64,000 nucleotides of DNA from Trichostrongylus colubriformis (lineage: Eukaryota > Nematoda > Chromadorea > Rhabditida > Trichostrongylidae): NCBI GenBank assembly GCA_963978905.1, contig OZ022257.1, positions 9,384,509 to 9,448,508 of the forward strand, written 5' to 3'. The notes beneath the pieces were generated by a model. That model was not told the DNA's origin. It ran no database searches and worked only from the letters and a program-made list of their open reading frames with translations. Shown here piece after piece: positions 40,231 through 52,600 of this stretch (its first letter is position 1; every line of letters begins with the position of its first letter). Made by a program: the position numbers and the translations under genes.

Positions 40231-42260
40231 CAGGCGGCCGTGAGCGTTGCCTCGCCCTCACAGTAACTCGAAAAATTGTTACATGTTTTTTTTTTGAGAG
40301 GATGCGCGGGAGATGCATGAAGATCTTCAGGGCCACCTTTACAGTACGTGTTTTGCCACACATCATCTCCTCTGGACTGGAATATTCGTTAGTAGAGAAT
40401 ATGTCTTACAGTTCACATTTTCTATTCATTCATTCCTGAAGGTGTCTTTGAAGATAACTGCAGGAACGTCAGTCTTTACACGTTCATAATGCATCGGCAT
40501 CGATCAACTTCTTGTGAAGTGCTCTCCCATTTCATCTCTGCAGAGCACTGCGTTTCAAAAGATTTCAAACCAAGGAGGAACATTGCTGCTGTCAAATGAC
40601 ATAATCCAATTAGATAAAAAGTTGCGTGGGTGAGTTCTGCACAGTTCGAGTCTATGATGATATCTTGAAGGTCCCGAGGTGCAATACTTTTGAGACAAAG
40701 CTGGCTCCAAAACCATAACAATATTCTTTGAGAAAAAAAGCCAGTAAATTGCAGATTTGGAGACAGAACACCTTTCGAAAAGTTGCATATTTTATGGCAC
40801 TTGTATTTTCCTGGCCAGCGTGGTTCCCCAATGACTGCCTTTTAGCACTCAAAGAAGTGAAGGGATCAAATTTAGGATTTCACAGTTTAAATTAAAGCAT
40901 TATGTAGTACTCATTGGGCTCTCTTCAACGGTCACATACATCATCACCGGAACTTTAAAAAAGGTTAGTTTTTAACAGTTTCAACAATTCAACGACTAAT
41001 TTTCGAAAAAAAATTCGTCCTGAGCTCAAATTATAATGAAGGACAAAAACGCGGTCTCGCGTTTTCTTTTCCACATTTTTTCGAAGCGTAGAGGCGGGTA
41101 TCTTGCGATATCGTTCCCTTAGCATTACGGACAGGTGAAAAATCTGTCTAGGTTGTCGCGCCCGATATGGGAAGTGGGCGCGGTGTTTGATGCATCAGCC
41201 AGTGCAAAAAGAACTCAAAAAGCATTCAAACCTCAGAATAAAGACGTTTTTGTCGTCTTCAACTTTTGCTATTGCTCGTAGTCAGAAAAACGTTTAACGT
41301 GAGATCAAATGAAGTAGAAAGGAGGAGGTGAGCTGAGAGAAACCCTCGCAAGTCAAGCACATCGAAGCATGGGTAGCCTGGCTACTGGATATAGGGTCAC
41401 TCCGAAGAATTGGTTTGCTGGGTGGGCATGTATGTTTTTTGGCAATCGAAGCAGACTTAGATATGAAACCAAAATTAAATGCGTTACGTTGCAAGTTATC
41501 ATCTTTCCTTTTCTTTCGGCAATATTGACAACCATGCTCACCAGTGTGCATCACAAAGATAGCACGATTGGGTGTTTACTCCTGTATTTGAGCGTTAAAC
41601 ACCAAAATTTCGTGCTTGTATTAGTACACTAGATATTAATGAATATGTTGCTGATGATCAGCGTATGTCACATGCGAGATGCGGGCTTCCGGGTTCATAT
41701 CCTGAAGTCGCTATATTCGTCTCCTTGATTAATTAATTAGTTAATTAATTTGCGTGTATTTTATTATTTCTTATATAGTCGATATATTATTATTCACTTT
41801 GGTATATTTTATTGTGATTATTTACATATATTTAATTATTTATTTCACTAGGTCTCTAGACGTGTCGTTACCCAAGACAGCGCCGTTAGTTCAAAAAAAA
41901 CGGAATAATATTAAAGAGAAAAGAAGAAAACTCAACAGTACTCAAGCCAATGCTCAGAGTAATTGCTAGCAGCTGATAGGATTTTTAGATCTGAACTATC
42001 TGATATTATTAAAAAATACGTTAACACGATGAGTAACAACTGGAACTATTTATTGATTTACTTACTTATTTATTTATTTGTTTACGTTTTGCGTATTTCT
42101 GTCAAGGCTTCTTCAGCTCAAGCGTGAGACTCTTGCTTAAACAGACGCACATAGTGTCTATTCTATTCTGAATGGTCCTCATTGGATCTACAACCCCTTT
42201 TCAGCCAATCTACTGCCGATGATAACCTCTCAGTAGGCTCTTCAACATTACAGTTAAAAT
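40231..42260. other. Intergenic, no gene seen
   Basis: Overlapping minus ORFs at 40476-40852 in three frames without recognised motifs. AT-rich simple sequence around 41725-41850. Confidence 0.4.
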
Positions 42261-42261
42261 A

Positions 42262-42895
42262 TTGGGTAGTCTAAAAAGTCTTTTCGTATTTTTAAATACC
42301 GCTTTTTCCCTCCAAACTGCTTTGCAGCAATCTCTTCTGTACATACGCATGTAGTACAAGTCCACACGCATCTATAGGTATTATTGTCTTCCATCTCCCG
42401 GATAACCTTTTTCGGCAAAATAAACATATCAACGGTCAACCTCATTTTCAATACAAAAATTTTTTTTGAAGGGCGTTAGACAGGGAAAGGAAAAGGTAAT
42501 AATCCGATTTAGCAAGATCACGGCTATATGGTGGATGGGGCAGCAATTTTTGTCCAAGCTCGAGAATTTCTTGGCGAGTCACTTTTTCAATATGTGGGAA
42601 GACTTGCCAAAAATTGCCTCGCACCTCATAGCCCTAATCTTGCTCCATCGGATTACCATCTTTTCCTTTCCATGTCCAACGCCATTCTAAGAAAAATTCC
42701 CGACAATGAAGATGACATTGACCTTTGATATGTTTATTTTGCCGAAAAAGGTTATCCGGCAGTTGGAAGACAATAATAGCAATAGATGCGTGTGCACTTG
42801 TACTACATGTGTATGTACAGAAGAGATTGCTGGAAAGCAGTTTGGAGGGAAAAAGCGGTATTCAAAAATACGAAAAGACTTTTTAGACTACCCAA
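42262..42895 (+). mobile_element. Foldback mariner derivative with about 188-bp inverted repeats
   Basis: The element is flanked by TA and begins TTGGGTAGTCTAAAAAGTC. The right arm (42706-42895) is the natural 3' end of a mariner, including the transposase tail (EKGYP-like, and KVIRQLEDNN in another frame). The left arm (42262-42449) is an inverted copy of that same 3' end. Between them remains a C-terminal transposase piece reading SPNLAPSDYHLF, which carries the third catalytic Asp region. The N-terminal two-thirds is absent. Confidence 0.85.
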
Positions 42896-43253
42896 TATTA
42901 GGAATGCTTTCTATCCACTCGTTTTTCCAATTGCGAAGTTGCTCCTTGTTCTCGTCTTCGCAGCCGCTGATTATGTTTTATCAACGCTGCGTTGGCGAGC
43001 TATCAACGATTCGATGACAGACCCACAAACATGCATGTCTGGGTCTTTTTATGTCCTTCATATGTATAATATACCGTTCTATGGCCGTCATAACCGATTA
43101 AGGCAGATTGAGGCTTTTTCTGTGCTCTGTGTCGTAATTGAGGTCCGTGCTACATGTTAAGGGATCTTCGCTGGGCGAAACAACAACAAGAAACAAACTA
43201 ATTGACAAACAAACATTAACTTAACATTTTCATTAAGCTCCCGATACAATGTT

Positions 43254-43469
43254 TCAGTCATGTGACGGAAGTTTGTGTGGTCTCTTGGTATGTCTTTTCA
43301 CGTGCTGACAATTTTTGACCTCGGTCATAAGCTCCTCTGCTAGCGTCATTTTTGCCGTCTGCAAACAATTCACTCGTGCCTGAGCATTTCTCTGAACCCT
43401 GACGGAAACCTCTGAATCAACTGCTGTCAATAGCATTAAGTCCTTGAGCGCTTTTAAATTGTGGCGTTT
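43254..43469 (-). CDS. Unrecognised gene, terminal exon (71 codons)
   Basis: The acceptor TTCTATTCATGTAG at 43470 opens a frame KRHNLKALKDLMLLTAVDSE... that continues through NAQARVNCLQTAKMTLAEEL to a stop at 43256-43254. The protein is charged and probably helical with a basic tail (KRHTKRPHKLPSHD). The frame shows no repeat homology in the window. Upstream exons on the minus strand were not found between 43500 and 49000. Function unknown; it may be a last exon of a nematode-specific protein. Confidence 0.4.
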   Translation of the reverse strand, partial: KRHNLKALKDLMLLTAVDSEVSVRVQRNAQARVNCLQTAKMTLAEELMTEVKNCQHVKRHTKRPHKLPSHD

Positions 43470-43667
43470 CTACATGAATAGAAAATAGGATCAAAGGAAG
43501 AGTCGCAATTTAACGAAAAAGGGCACATGCTTGTTATCCTGCTGTTTTCGCAGGGAATCGTTGGGAATGGGATGATGTATGATCCCTCGTTTCGTTTCGA
43601 ACTGCACGGCGGTTGATAACATTTATTGGCTCACGCCCAGGCGGGTTTGCCTTCGTCGGAGCCTAAG

Positions 43668-43842
43668 ACCTCGTTCATACTCTGCAGTGTTGGCGACAGG
43701 TCGTGACTGCGTGTCTATGCGTCTCTGCCTATGGCATTCTGACTCGTTGCCTGTGTCTTCTCTGCACCTCCCCCGTGCTGCTCTGCCTCAAAGCATATGA
43801 ACGCAGCCAGGCCCCGCTGGTGCTGAGTATGAACGCTGCCTA
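43668..43842. mobile_element. Short MITE with TTCATACT-type ends, copy 3
   Basis: CCTCGTTCATACTCTGCAG on the left; GCTGAGTATGAACGCTGCC on the right; GC-rich interior as in the other copies. Confidence 0.75.
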
Positions 43843-44189
43843 AAAGGAAGAAAATTAATTCATAACTTATCTGATCGAAGATCTAGGACACATCTTATTA
43901 GAATTTCGACAACAACTTCGGACATCACGTAATCACTGAGAAAAAACCTCAATCATCCCGTAACCTAACCAGATTAGCGGGATATGTCACTACAGTCAGG
44001 GGGCTTTGGTATGGCGTATGACTACTTTTATTGCAAACGACATGTACACTGGAGATAGCAACATACGTCTGCATGACAGACATGAGAAGCTCCTGTGCCC
44101 TACATGTCCCAAACTCTCAAGCGCGCTGGTATTTTACACCCCATTAACGTCGATCAATCTCTTGTTGCAATGCGCCATGCATCTATCCC

Positions 44190-44390
44190 ATAGGGAATTG
44201 TAGCGGCAGGTGAATGCGACTTTACCTATGCAATAGCTCGCGACCTAACCGACGTAGGACAAAGCTTTTATCTTCCCAGACGAGTCTGGTACCAATTCAC
44301 CGACCCCGGAAGAATGGAAGGCTTACTTTGCCGGCGAGCGTTGATGTTGGATTTGATCCCCGCACTATAACAGTGGAAGTGGGCGCCATC
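44190..44390. repeat. Dispersed repeat shared with 17870-18062
   Basis: GGCAGGTGAATGCGACTTTA, AGACGAGTCTGGTACCAAT and GCGTTGATGTTGGATT in the same order as in the first copy. Confidence 0.5.
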
Positions 44391-47300
44391 TGTTAGTACA
44401 GCACCCCGCTCACACCAAAGGTACGTGGCGCCTACATTTAGGGCTAGTCACATATAGTAGTTACATCAGCCATAGATTTTTCCATGAAGCTGAGGTCAAT
44501 TGTGTAAATTAAATAGACATTGATGAATTGTAACGGCTTTATGCCACAGGACTACATATCGGCGCTGTGGCCAGCCCTCGAGGTCAAATACCAGCGTGTT
44601 CTCTCGAACCTACAGCCTTCCTTATTCCGCCATTTATGCAGTATCGGTGGTGTGAGACTCTGTTCATATGCTGGTTCATGAGGCCATGTGACATGCTGTG
44701 TTTTTATATCGTTTTTCTTATCAAGAACTATGACCAATCCGTAAACACCACAGTAAAGGCCAGTGTTATCGAATTGACGGCTTCTCATTCTGAGCGCATC
44801 TGTGTCTTTTCATGGAATTCTTTTCAGCGTTACAGACTATAAAACCTGGAACCTTCCAGAGCTCCCTCGAACTCCTAATTTTTCTGACTGAATTTGACTT
44901 CTTTTCCAGTAATGTACGAAACTCAATGATCCCTTCCAAATTTCCAATGAACCGGAATAGTGTGATTTCTGATCCACTCTTGACTTTTTGAGGTCCAGCA
45001 GAAGGGTCTATTCATAATCGAAAATGACGGTTATCCACCGTTTTTTTTTTAAACGCTCACTAAAGCTATCAGGTCGTTCCGTGAACAATGCTGCTGTTTT
45101 CTATGCAAGCATTTTTCCTAAAAAACTATGAGTTTGTGCGGCATGTCATATGTCATTTAAAAGAATTTATCTCTATAGAATTTTAGACTACCCACTATTA
45201 GGAATGGTTTCTAGTCACCAGTTCTTCCAATTGCGAGTTTCTGCCAACTCTGCCGAGGTCTTACAAGTCTGCTGCCCTGAATTTACTTTCCTCTAATGCT
45301 GCTTCAAGCATGTCATATGTCATTTGAAAGAATTTATCTGTATAAGAATGTTTGTTTATTAATTTGAATTCCATAGGACGGGAATAGTGTGTTTTTACGC
45401 TGACAAAAAGCTAGGTCCGATCCGCAAATGTTGACCAAACCACCAACTGATCACATCGCTATCGTTCGGAAGGATATTCTCTCTTTGGAATCGTGCCTCG
45501 CTTTTATTTTGACGGCGATTCAGACAGAATTTTGAAGCCACGTAATTGGTGTCCTCTTGACATATTTCACATTCTATCCAGCAGAAAGCCCAAGAATTTG
45601 GTAGGTGTTGTGTTTCGTTCCTATTTGTCAATTTTTTTCGGCGATTCACTGCTCCTTCAGCGAATTAGTCTTGAAGAAACTTGTGGCCTAGAGTTGATGA
45701 ACTTTTTAAGATCATCGAATTATGGAGGAAAAACCTAATTTGGAAAAAGAGTCCATCAACCATCGGTGGAAATTGACTAAAGTGTCGTGGTTAAGTAAGG
45801 GACACATAAATGATCGATTCCCCAGAAGATAAATACAGCGATTTGAAAATTACCGCATTAGTGTATTGTTAACTGTATCTACCTTTTCACCAGCTCGAAT
45901 ATCGGCCCTATTCTGACCACCTGGAAATCAAAGAATTTTTCTTATAAGGCAGATAATTCTCTTTTAACTGATATTTAACTTGCTGTAAAGGCTCTTAATG
46001 TGATAGAGAAATTTTTTTTATCTAAAAAGGGCATCACTCATGGAATGTTCCAATATTCACGATTGGGACAAGCTTATTATGCAGATGTACTAATTATCAA
46101 GTTGTACTCCACTCTCACCAAGTTCATTTTGAGATTAGGATCCAGACAGCAACGACTTTTGCCCTGTGGTCGTCTTGGAAGCACATGACGGTTGGTGAAC
46201 ACGGTCTTTGGCAGATTGCAGCAGCTGTCCTCGCGATCCCCGATTCCCGATCACCCAATAGGATCCCAATAGACTTTTTCAATCAGTCACAAGTGGTCGT
46301 TCTTCGTTGCCACTCGGCGCCTCCTGTTTTTTTTCGAAATCTGCTATCAACTACAGAATATTTGTTGAGTCTCATTTCTATCTGCTGGTTACCACTTTAG
46401 CAATGCAGGGAACTTCTCATCTCTAATAATTTACTTTCCTTTGAGCAAATGGATTTGGTTTGTACTTTGTGGTGCACTTCTTAAGAAGTTGTACAGCTAC
46501 ATACTCGGAGCGAATTGAACCCACAAAAGGATTCTTCTTCGTTTAGCCTGCTCAGAATAAACGGAGGAATCTGCTTAGAATAATTTTCGAAGTGATATAC
46601 ATATTGTAAAAAAAATGACAATCAATAAATTCGCAACCCATGAGTTTCAGGCATGCACTGTTCTTATCAGTGAAACAATGTGGCTTTTACTCTGGGGACC
46701 TGTGGAAGTTGAAGGCAAACAAGCAGGTCAATAAGCTTATAGGCACCGGAGAGGTGGAGCCTAGGAGACGGCAGTTGCACATACTGTCAAGGACTTGAAA
46801 CTTCCACCATGGGTGTATTCTTCTGAATTGTAATGCTCTGCTCCTTACAATCATCAATTACATCTCTTCCCTTCATTTTATCGAACTTTCATCTCGGCTG
46901 TACTCAAATGTATCCGAATTTCGATTGAGAAATTCAAGCTGCAGTGTCTGACTTATATTTTTGTGAACCTCGGCATAGTTGTTAGTTTGCACCTTTTTCT
47001 GTCATGGTAACGAGGTTCTTGGATGAAATGTTTATTAACATAATCGCTAAGGAAGCATTTGGTAATACATATAGTGGACTGAATCCTAGACCTTGAGCCA
47101 CGTTGATGTATGTAGGTCGTTCAAGGTCTTTGAGGAAAACAATACAATCAAAACGTCAGGCCGTAAACAAATATTTATGGTGTAGAATTTTTTCCGGCAA
47201 CAAGTATAGTAAAGTGGACAAGTACAAGTATAATATTCCAGTGACAACTGTAATATTTCCAATAAAAAGTATAATAAAGTGGACAAAATCCCAATTTATG

Positions 47301-48128
47301 AGCCACGTTCAGGTGTTTGAGGGCCTCTGAGGAAAACGATATGGTCGAAACGTCGAGCCGTTCATTAATATTCGTGCTGCAGAATTTTTCCACCTAGAAT
47401 TTATTCCGACCATGTGGAATAACATATAAAGCAGGACCCCGTTTATTAATCTATCCAGGCCAAATCCGCCGTAGTCTCACGACTCGGCTCCCTGAATTTA
47501 CTTTTCCCCAATGCTGCTTGCATGATAAGAATTACTGCGTGTGTTGATTTGTCATCGATTTGCTTATTTTTGATAAACTATCAAAAATCTCCGTTCAGAA
47601 AATGGTAGTACACAAAATCGCATCTCGCCCGAAGCAGGAAAGAAAGCGTACCACTAGTGATGTGAATGATGGACTCGAATACAATAAAAAGGTTCATTTG
47701 CATTTCAAATTTATCTACAAAAAGTTGTTTAGTTAGCAACAAGTTTGACTGTACACTCGAATGATAGCAGCGAAATTTCTGAAAAAGGAGGGTCATTTCA
47801 CTTTTAGCCCTTACACGTACATTTTACTCAGGATAGCTCTCAAAGTGAGAAGTTTAGCGTGTGATGGTCGCACGGCTGGAGTGTCCTCGTCGACTGCAAT
47901 GCCGATGGTGGAGGCAGTAGAGCGGGCAGGCGCTGCTCTGCGGCACCAATTGTAAAAAAGCTTAGCCTTTTGACGATGGCGACATGGCTCCCCTTAGGAA
48001 AAGCGTGTTGGCTGTTTATTGCTCTTTTGGCCTGGGCTAAAAAATGCTCTGAAATCCTTTGGGGGTTTTTAGAAGTGGGGTGGGGGTTATATGAGACAAA
48101 TAACAGTACATATTCAAGTGCGCAATTA
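44391..48128. other. Gene-poor region with short repeats
   Basis: Includes 45176-45240, which matches the sequence immediately flanking the 42895 end of the foldback mariner, and 45138-45178 versus 45305-45347, a local duplication (CATGTCATATGTCATTT). It also holds 45380-45700, related to the interior of the 1-723 transposon, and 47094-47400, a tandem Penelope-like end. No host exon recognised. Confidence 0.4.
47094..47400 (+). repeat. Tandem copies of a hammerhead-bearing Penelope-like end
   Basis: TGAGCCACGTT starts both units, 205 bases apart (47094 and 47299). Each contains a TTTGAGGAAAAC or CTGAGGAAAACG block followed by CAAAACGTC or CGAAACGTC and CCGT(A/T). The second unit has an intact CUGAGGA and GAAAC (47326-47370). 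An inner 62-base repeat of AGTATARTAAAGTGGACAA lies between. Confidence 0.45.
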
Positions 48129-49026
48129 TTAGGTTGTAAGGAAAGTTCTGGCCGCTTTTTCGCGTTCAGAGGATAAATTTTAATATCAGAGCGCGTCAAC
48201 ATGAATCAGCTGACATATTGTGCTCGTTAAATAGACAAAAAGTTGCTCTTTCAGAATATATGTTTTATTTGGAATGCCACAAGGTTTTCGAATTATTAGG
48301 GAAATTTTAAAGTGCGGCGAAAATGGCACTTTTAAGATGACTTCACTTCACGAGTTCTTGTTTAGCCGAGTCTTAGCGAAGAGGACCACAAATGTAAATA
48401 CTGCAAGAGGAGGGGGTGAATCATTGGATGGAACACATTGTCTCTGGTTTCAGAAGTGCAGAAATGAGAACGAGCTGCTTGGATTTTCAGTTGATCAAAT
48501 CGCTTTAACTTAAACGGCAGAAGGCGATGAGCGTTCATATTTGCAGGGGATATCCACAAGTATGAGCCTTCAACAAGCAACCTTAGTTGACCACCTCAAG
48601 TGGCCTTGATTTGGAAAAATCCAAAAAATGGGTGCCGCGGGACCTCTCACGGCAGTCATGCGCAAGCGCATTTTTCACAAATCCTATTCCACTAATTGAA
48701 GCAGTTGCGGGGTAAGGCCCTTACTCGTCTGTCATGTTCATCAGATCTAGCGCTAACTACGCCCCACTTTCCAAAACGTCTGACCAGCTCTTTCAGTAGC
48801 AGTGTGTTTAGAAAGAGTGGCGATTTGGAGTCGACTTTTTTTCATTTCGAGCAATATAAATCATCAGCCCTTTATCAAATTGAGATATGTAGATATGCAT
48901 AGTGTTGCCAAGAGTGTAGCGAATCTAATGGTGCTTATTCTGTGAGAAAAGATGCACTCTGAGCCGAGTTATGATCTCTCGAAGTTGAAATTTCAAAAAC
49001 CGGCCAAAACTTTCCTTACAACCTAA
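48129..49026 (+). mobile_element. Degenerate mariner
   Basis: TTAGGTTGTAAGGAAAGTTC and its inverse GAAA...TTTCCTTACAACCTAA, flanked by TA at 48127-48128 and 49027-49028. The interior has mariner-like pieces (KWVPRDLSRQS) with stops. 898 bp, shorter than a full element. Confidence 0.88.
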
Positions 49027-49308
49027 TAGTAAAGTCCAGTTATCTGGTGAGCAAGCTGAATGACTGATCATGTGTATATACTATTGTAGAACTACAAAGA
49101 TTAGAACTAGTGAAGAAAATGTAGGCCGAAAATCCCGAATCACCGAACAAATTTCTCTGCGAAGAGGTCACTGCTTTTTTTTCCGAAAGTTTTGACGGGA
49201 CAGTCATGCTGCGTAAGCTTTGAGAATTCTTCACGTACGCGCAAAAAGCATTTCCGAGTGCATGAAAGAGAAACGCTCATCATATGCGTAAATCTTCAAC
49301 CTCAAGGC

Positions 49309-49481
49309 CGCGTTCCTACTATGGGCCGGCAGGGCGTGGCTGCGCACAGGCAGCGAGACAGAGTGGCACAGATGAGGTGCAGAGAAGCCGCAGCCAACGA
49401 AATAGGGTGGCACATGCGGAGACGCAGAGTGACGCAGCAAAGCTCTGTCGCCGGCACCGCTAAGTATGAACGCGGCATAAA
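49309..49481. mobile_element. Short MITE with TTCATACT-type ends, copy 4
   Basis: GCCGCGTTCCTACTATGGGC on the left and CCGCTAAGTATGAACGCGGC on the right. Confidence 0.75.
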
Positions 49482-49603
49482 GAAATGAAGGTGGTCACTG
49501 ATCACTGATGGGCCAGGCCCACGAGAGACAATCGGTCATCACCCACGTAGAATGAATGTACTGAGCGTGAATGCGCTCTGCTCTATGGGTTTTCCCCTCT
49601 TCC

Positions 49604-52600
49604 ATGGAGTCTTTCAACAAAGATGCAAAGATGAAGCAGTTTTATTCTGCTCCTGGAAGCACTTCAGACGGTTGCACACATATTGCTCAGGTGGCCATGA
49701 GATTTTCGTATCTTTTCTTTTACACATTCAGGTTCGAACAATCAACAGGGAATTCATGGAACAGGCGCATCCATCGAGCCCGACGGAAACGGCAAATAAT
49801 GTCGATGGACATGAACGTGAGTGTTTAGTTACCTTTCCCGCACTGAATTATGTAAGCAAGCGATGAGCACCATGCCTCAGGGCTTCCTTTCAAAACGATG
49901 GCGATACATTCTTTTTCATTTCAGTAATAATCCTTTCACCTTGCACATACTACATGATTAAAGGCACACCACTCGACAACTGAATCAAAGGCTCACTTTC
50001 TTGAGGCAAAGAGGTTCTCGGACAACTGCTCAGGCTGCACCCTTGCTGCTAATGCACGGTACCCTCGCGGTGTAGTGCCTGTTTGAAAACAAGCAAGCCA
50101 CGCCCACCCAGCAAAACCACACCTGACCTTGGACGAAGGAATTTTCACGCGGCGTTCAGGAAGAGAAGGAAATGGTGAGAGAAGATAATTTGATGAAGCA
50201 ACCATTTCGATGATGAAGGCAGCTCCCACATTGGAAATTCGTTCGATTAAGGCCAGGTGTGGTTGGTTGAGTGGGCGTGGCTCGGTTGTGTTCAGGCAGG
50301 CACAGCACCGTGAGGGTGCACCGTACAGCCCAAGCAGTTATCTAAGAGCCTACACGCCTTAAGAAAAGCAGCTGGTCTGATTATCCCACTTCGTGCCTTC
50401 AGAGAGATGGAGCCTGATTAGCTCGTGCGGGATTATTCCCGGATCGCAAGCTCGAAAGCAGTACATACCTTTTGTTGCTGCCTTTTCCTGTGTCCAGAAT
50501 TAGGCATACATCAAAGTTTCTGAAAACCTTATGCAGAATTGGGTAATGTCGTCGCAGCCGCTTTTCAGAGAATGGAGTTGGCAGAAACGGCCATGCGCGA
50601 AACGGAAAGAAAAACGGAAAACGCTGGCTGACAACGACGGATCCTCCGTCGGGAGGTTTGTACTTTAATCTGACGGGCTTGCCAAATTCAACTCGCCTTT
50701 GTGGTGAGCTTAGAAGATGCTTGTGCTTGCTTGCTGTCGTAGCCGTTGCTTTCAGCCAGCAGCTTCCGTAGTAGCGCCTGCCTCCGTATCCAGAGGACTT
50801 ATCTAGCATTCAGCTTCATCTCGAGCTGTAACATTCTATCTCTTCCAGTTTGTTAGCTCTTATGAGTTCGGCTGCAACTGGGAGTCGAGGAGCGTTTAGC
50901 TGCTTTAGTTTTGGAAGGATTCGTACCAGTGATCAAGGAAACATAACGCCCCTACGCAGCCCTAACGTCGTCTGCATTATAATGCTGCGATTACTCCTGC
51001 CTGCCTGATTACTTGTAGGAATCGTCCACGCATACTCCATGGTTTAAATTTCTTTTGAAACTACTCCACTAGATGACGTACATGACCAGAAACACGAAAA
51101 CAACCGAGTGGCGTCCTCTGTTCCAGAGCAGAAATCGAAAAACTGAATGATTAGCGCTTTCTTCAAATTCCCGCCGAACAGCACTTTAAAAGCCTTCGGC
51201 GGTCAGAGCGCTGTTCGAATTTTTCGCGCCCATTGTCAATTCACTTCTCACTTTGCGTTCCTGACCACGTGACTGTCGTCTCTTTGCTCCTCGACTCTCT
51301 AGCACTCTGACACCTCACCCATTGGCCGTCACTTGAAGAGTTCTATCTCGGTTGGATTCTTTTATTTTCACGTGAAACTTTGCATGCTTGCTTTAGTAAG
51401 CAATTATATAACATAAATATATGGGTAGCAGAAGAACTTAAATTTTCGTGCACGTTTCCTTTAACATCTAACACGCTGAGATAAGTAGATCTCAATTTGT
51501 GACGCTATAGCAATCCAGGTCTGTTGGAAGTGAGCCACAAATAGTGGGTTGCGGAAGTTCCATACTCGATAATATGTACAAAAACACACTTCAGAGGAGA
51601 TCCTCGTGAAAGATCCCGACTGCGATCCAGACCATCCCAAAAAGATAACCTTCTCCGACGTCTCCAGTGCTGCATTCAACATCAAAAATGGTGTTGTACG
51701 CACACCCTGCAATGTAAGTTGTATTGTATTAAACGATGCCCTTCTATATCCTTTTTCACACTCTGCAGCGGCAAGGCGCTGCTGTGTTCATAAGCAGCGG
51801 GAGAGTGTGGCACGGGTGGAGACACAGACACGACGCAGCCACGCCTTGCCGTCGCACCGCAGAGTATGTATGGGGGTATGTGCTACTAGGATAGAAAATT
51901 CGCGTGGAAGCGTCCGACACGCGACGTGATGGTGCGAGCTATGCGCGCTCTACTAGATGAGTCCCTAAGGGCACCAGTGGGGTTAAGGGAAAACTGAGAT
52001 CTGGGAGCACATGCTCTCTAAAAACGAACCTTCTACTTGAAGGGGTCATATGTGGCGAAAATCGCATTGAAAAAAACGCGGCTTGGGGTCTTATGACGAC
52101 CCAGAAGCACGGCATGCCGTCCTGCGGTCTTGCGGCTGAACGAGTCGCCGGGGAGGGGCGAGAAAATGATCGCGACCGGCTGATCCAGTCTCTGGCCTGT
52201 CTGCAGTCCAACCCGGCAAGTGACGGAGAAGGGAGGTGAGCGAAGGGGGGGGGGGGACACCTCTGCCTTCTTAATCCCCCAATTTGCCGAATTTACCTCT
52301 CCCGGTGTCTTTGAGCAATAAGGGTGCTCTAAGCCTTATTCCAGGTATAATCGCTTCGAGACTCAGCTAGTACACCGCGCCTATCTCGCACCATTTTGTA
52401 AAGCGTCAAACGCGGCTACGCGAATTTTCTGTCATAAGGTTACACTACCCGAGAGTATGAAGGCCGCGTACCTGTCGCATAGATAAAATATCAACAAACA
52501 AATATAGTATACTCATATCGTGATTTGTTTAGAAATCAGCGAACCTCTCAAGAATGCTCAACATGGAACTGTACTTCAAAAAAGAGTACCTTCAAGTAAC

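Noticed and set aside
43254..43469. Joining this exon to the 31-30 kb exons as one gene
   Set aside because: Both end in their own stop codons and lie over 12 kb apart, so they are separate terminal exons.
50399..50809. 136-codon minus-strand ORF in a dehydratase intron
   Set aside because: A plausible composition and a GTATGT donor are present, but no recognisable motif, partner exon or start; kept out for lack of support.
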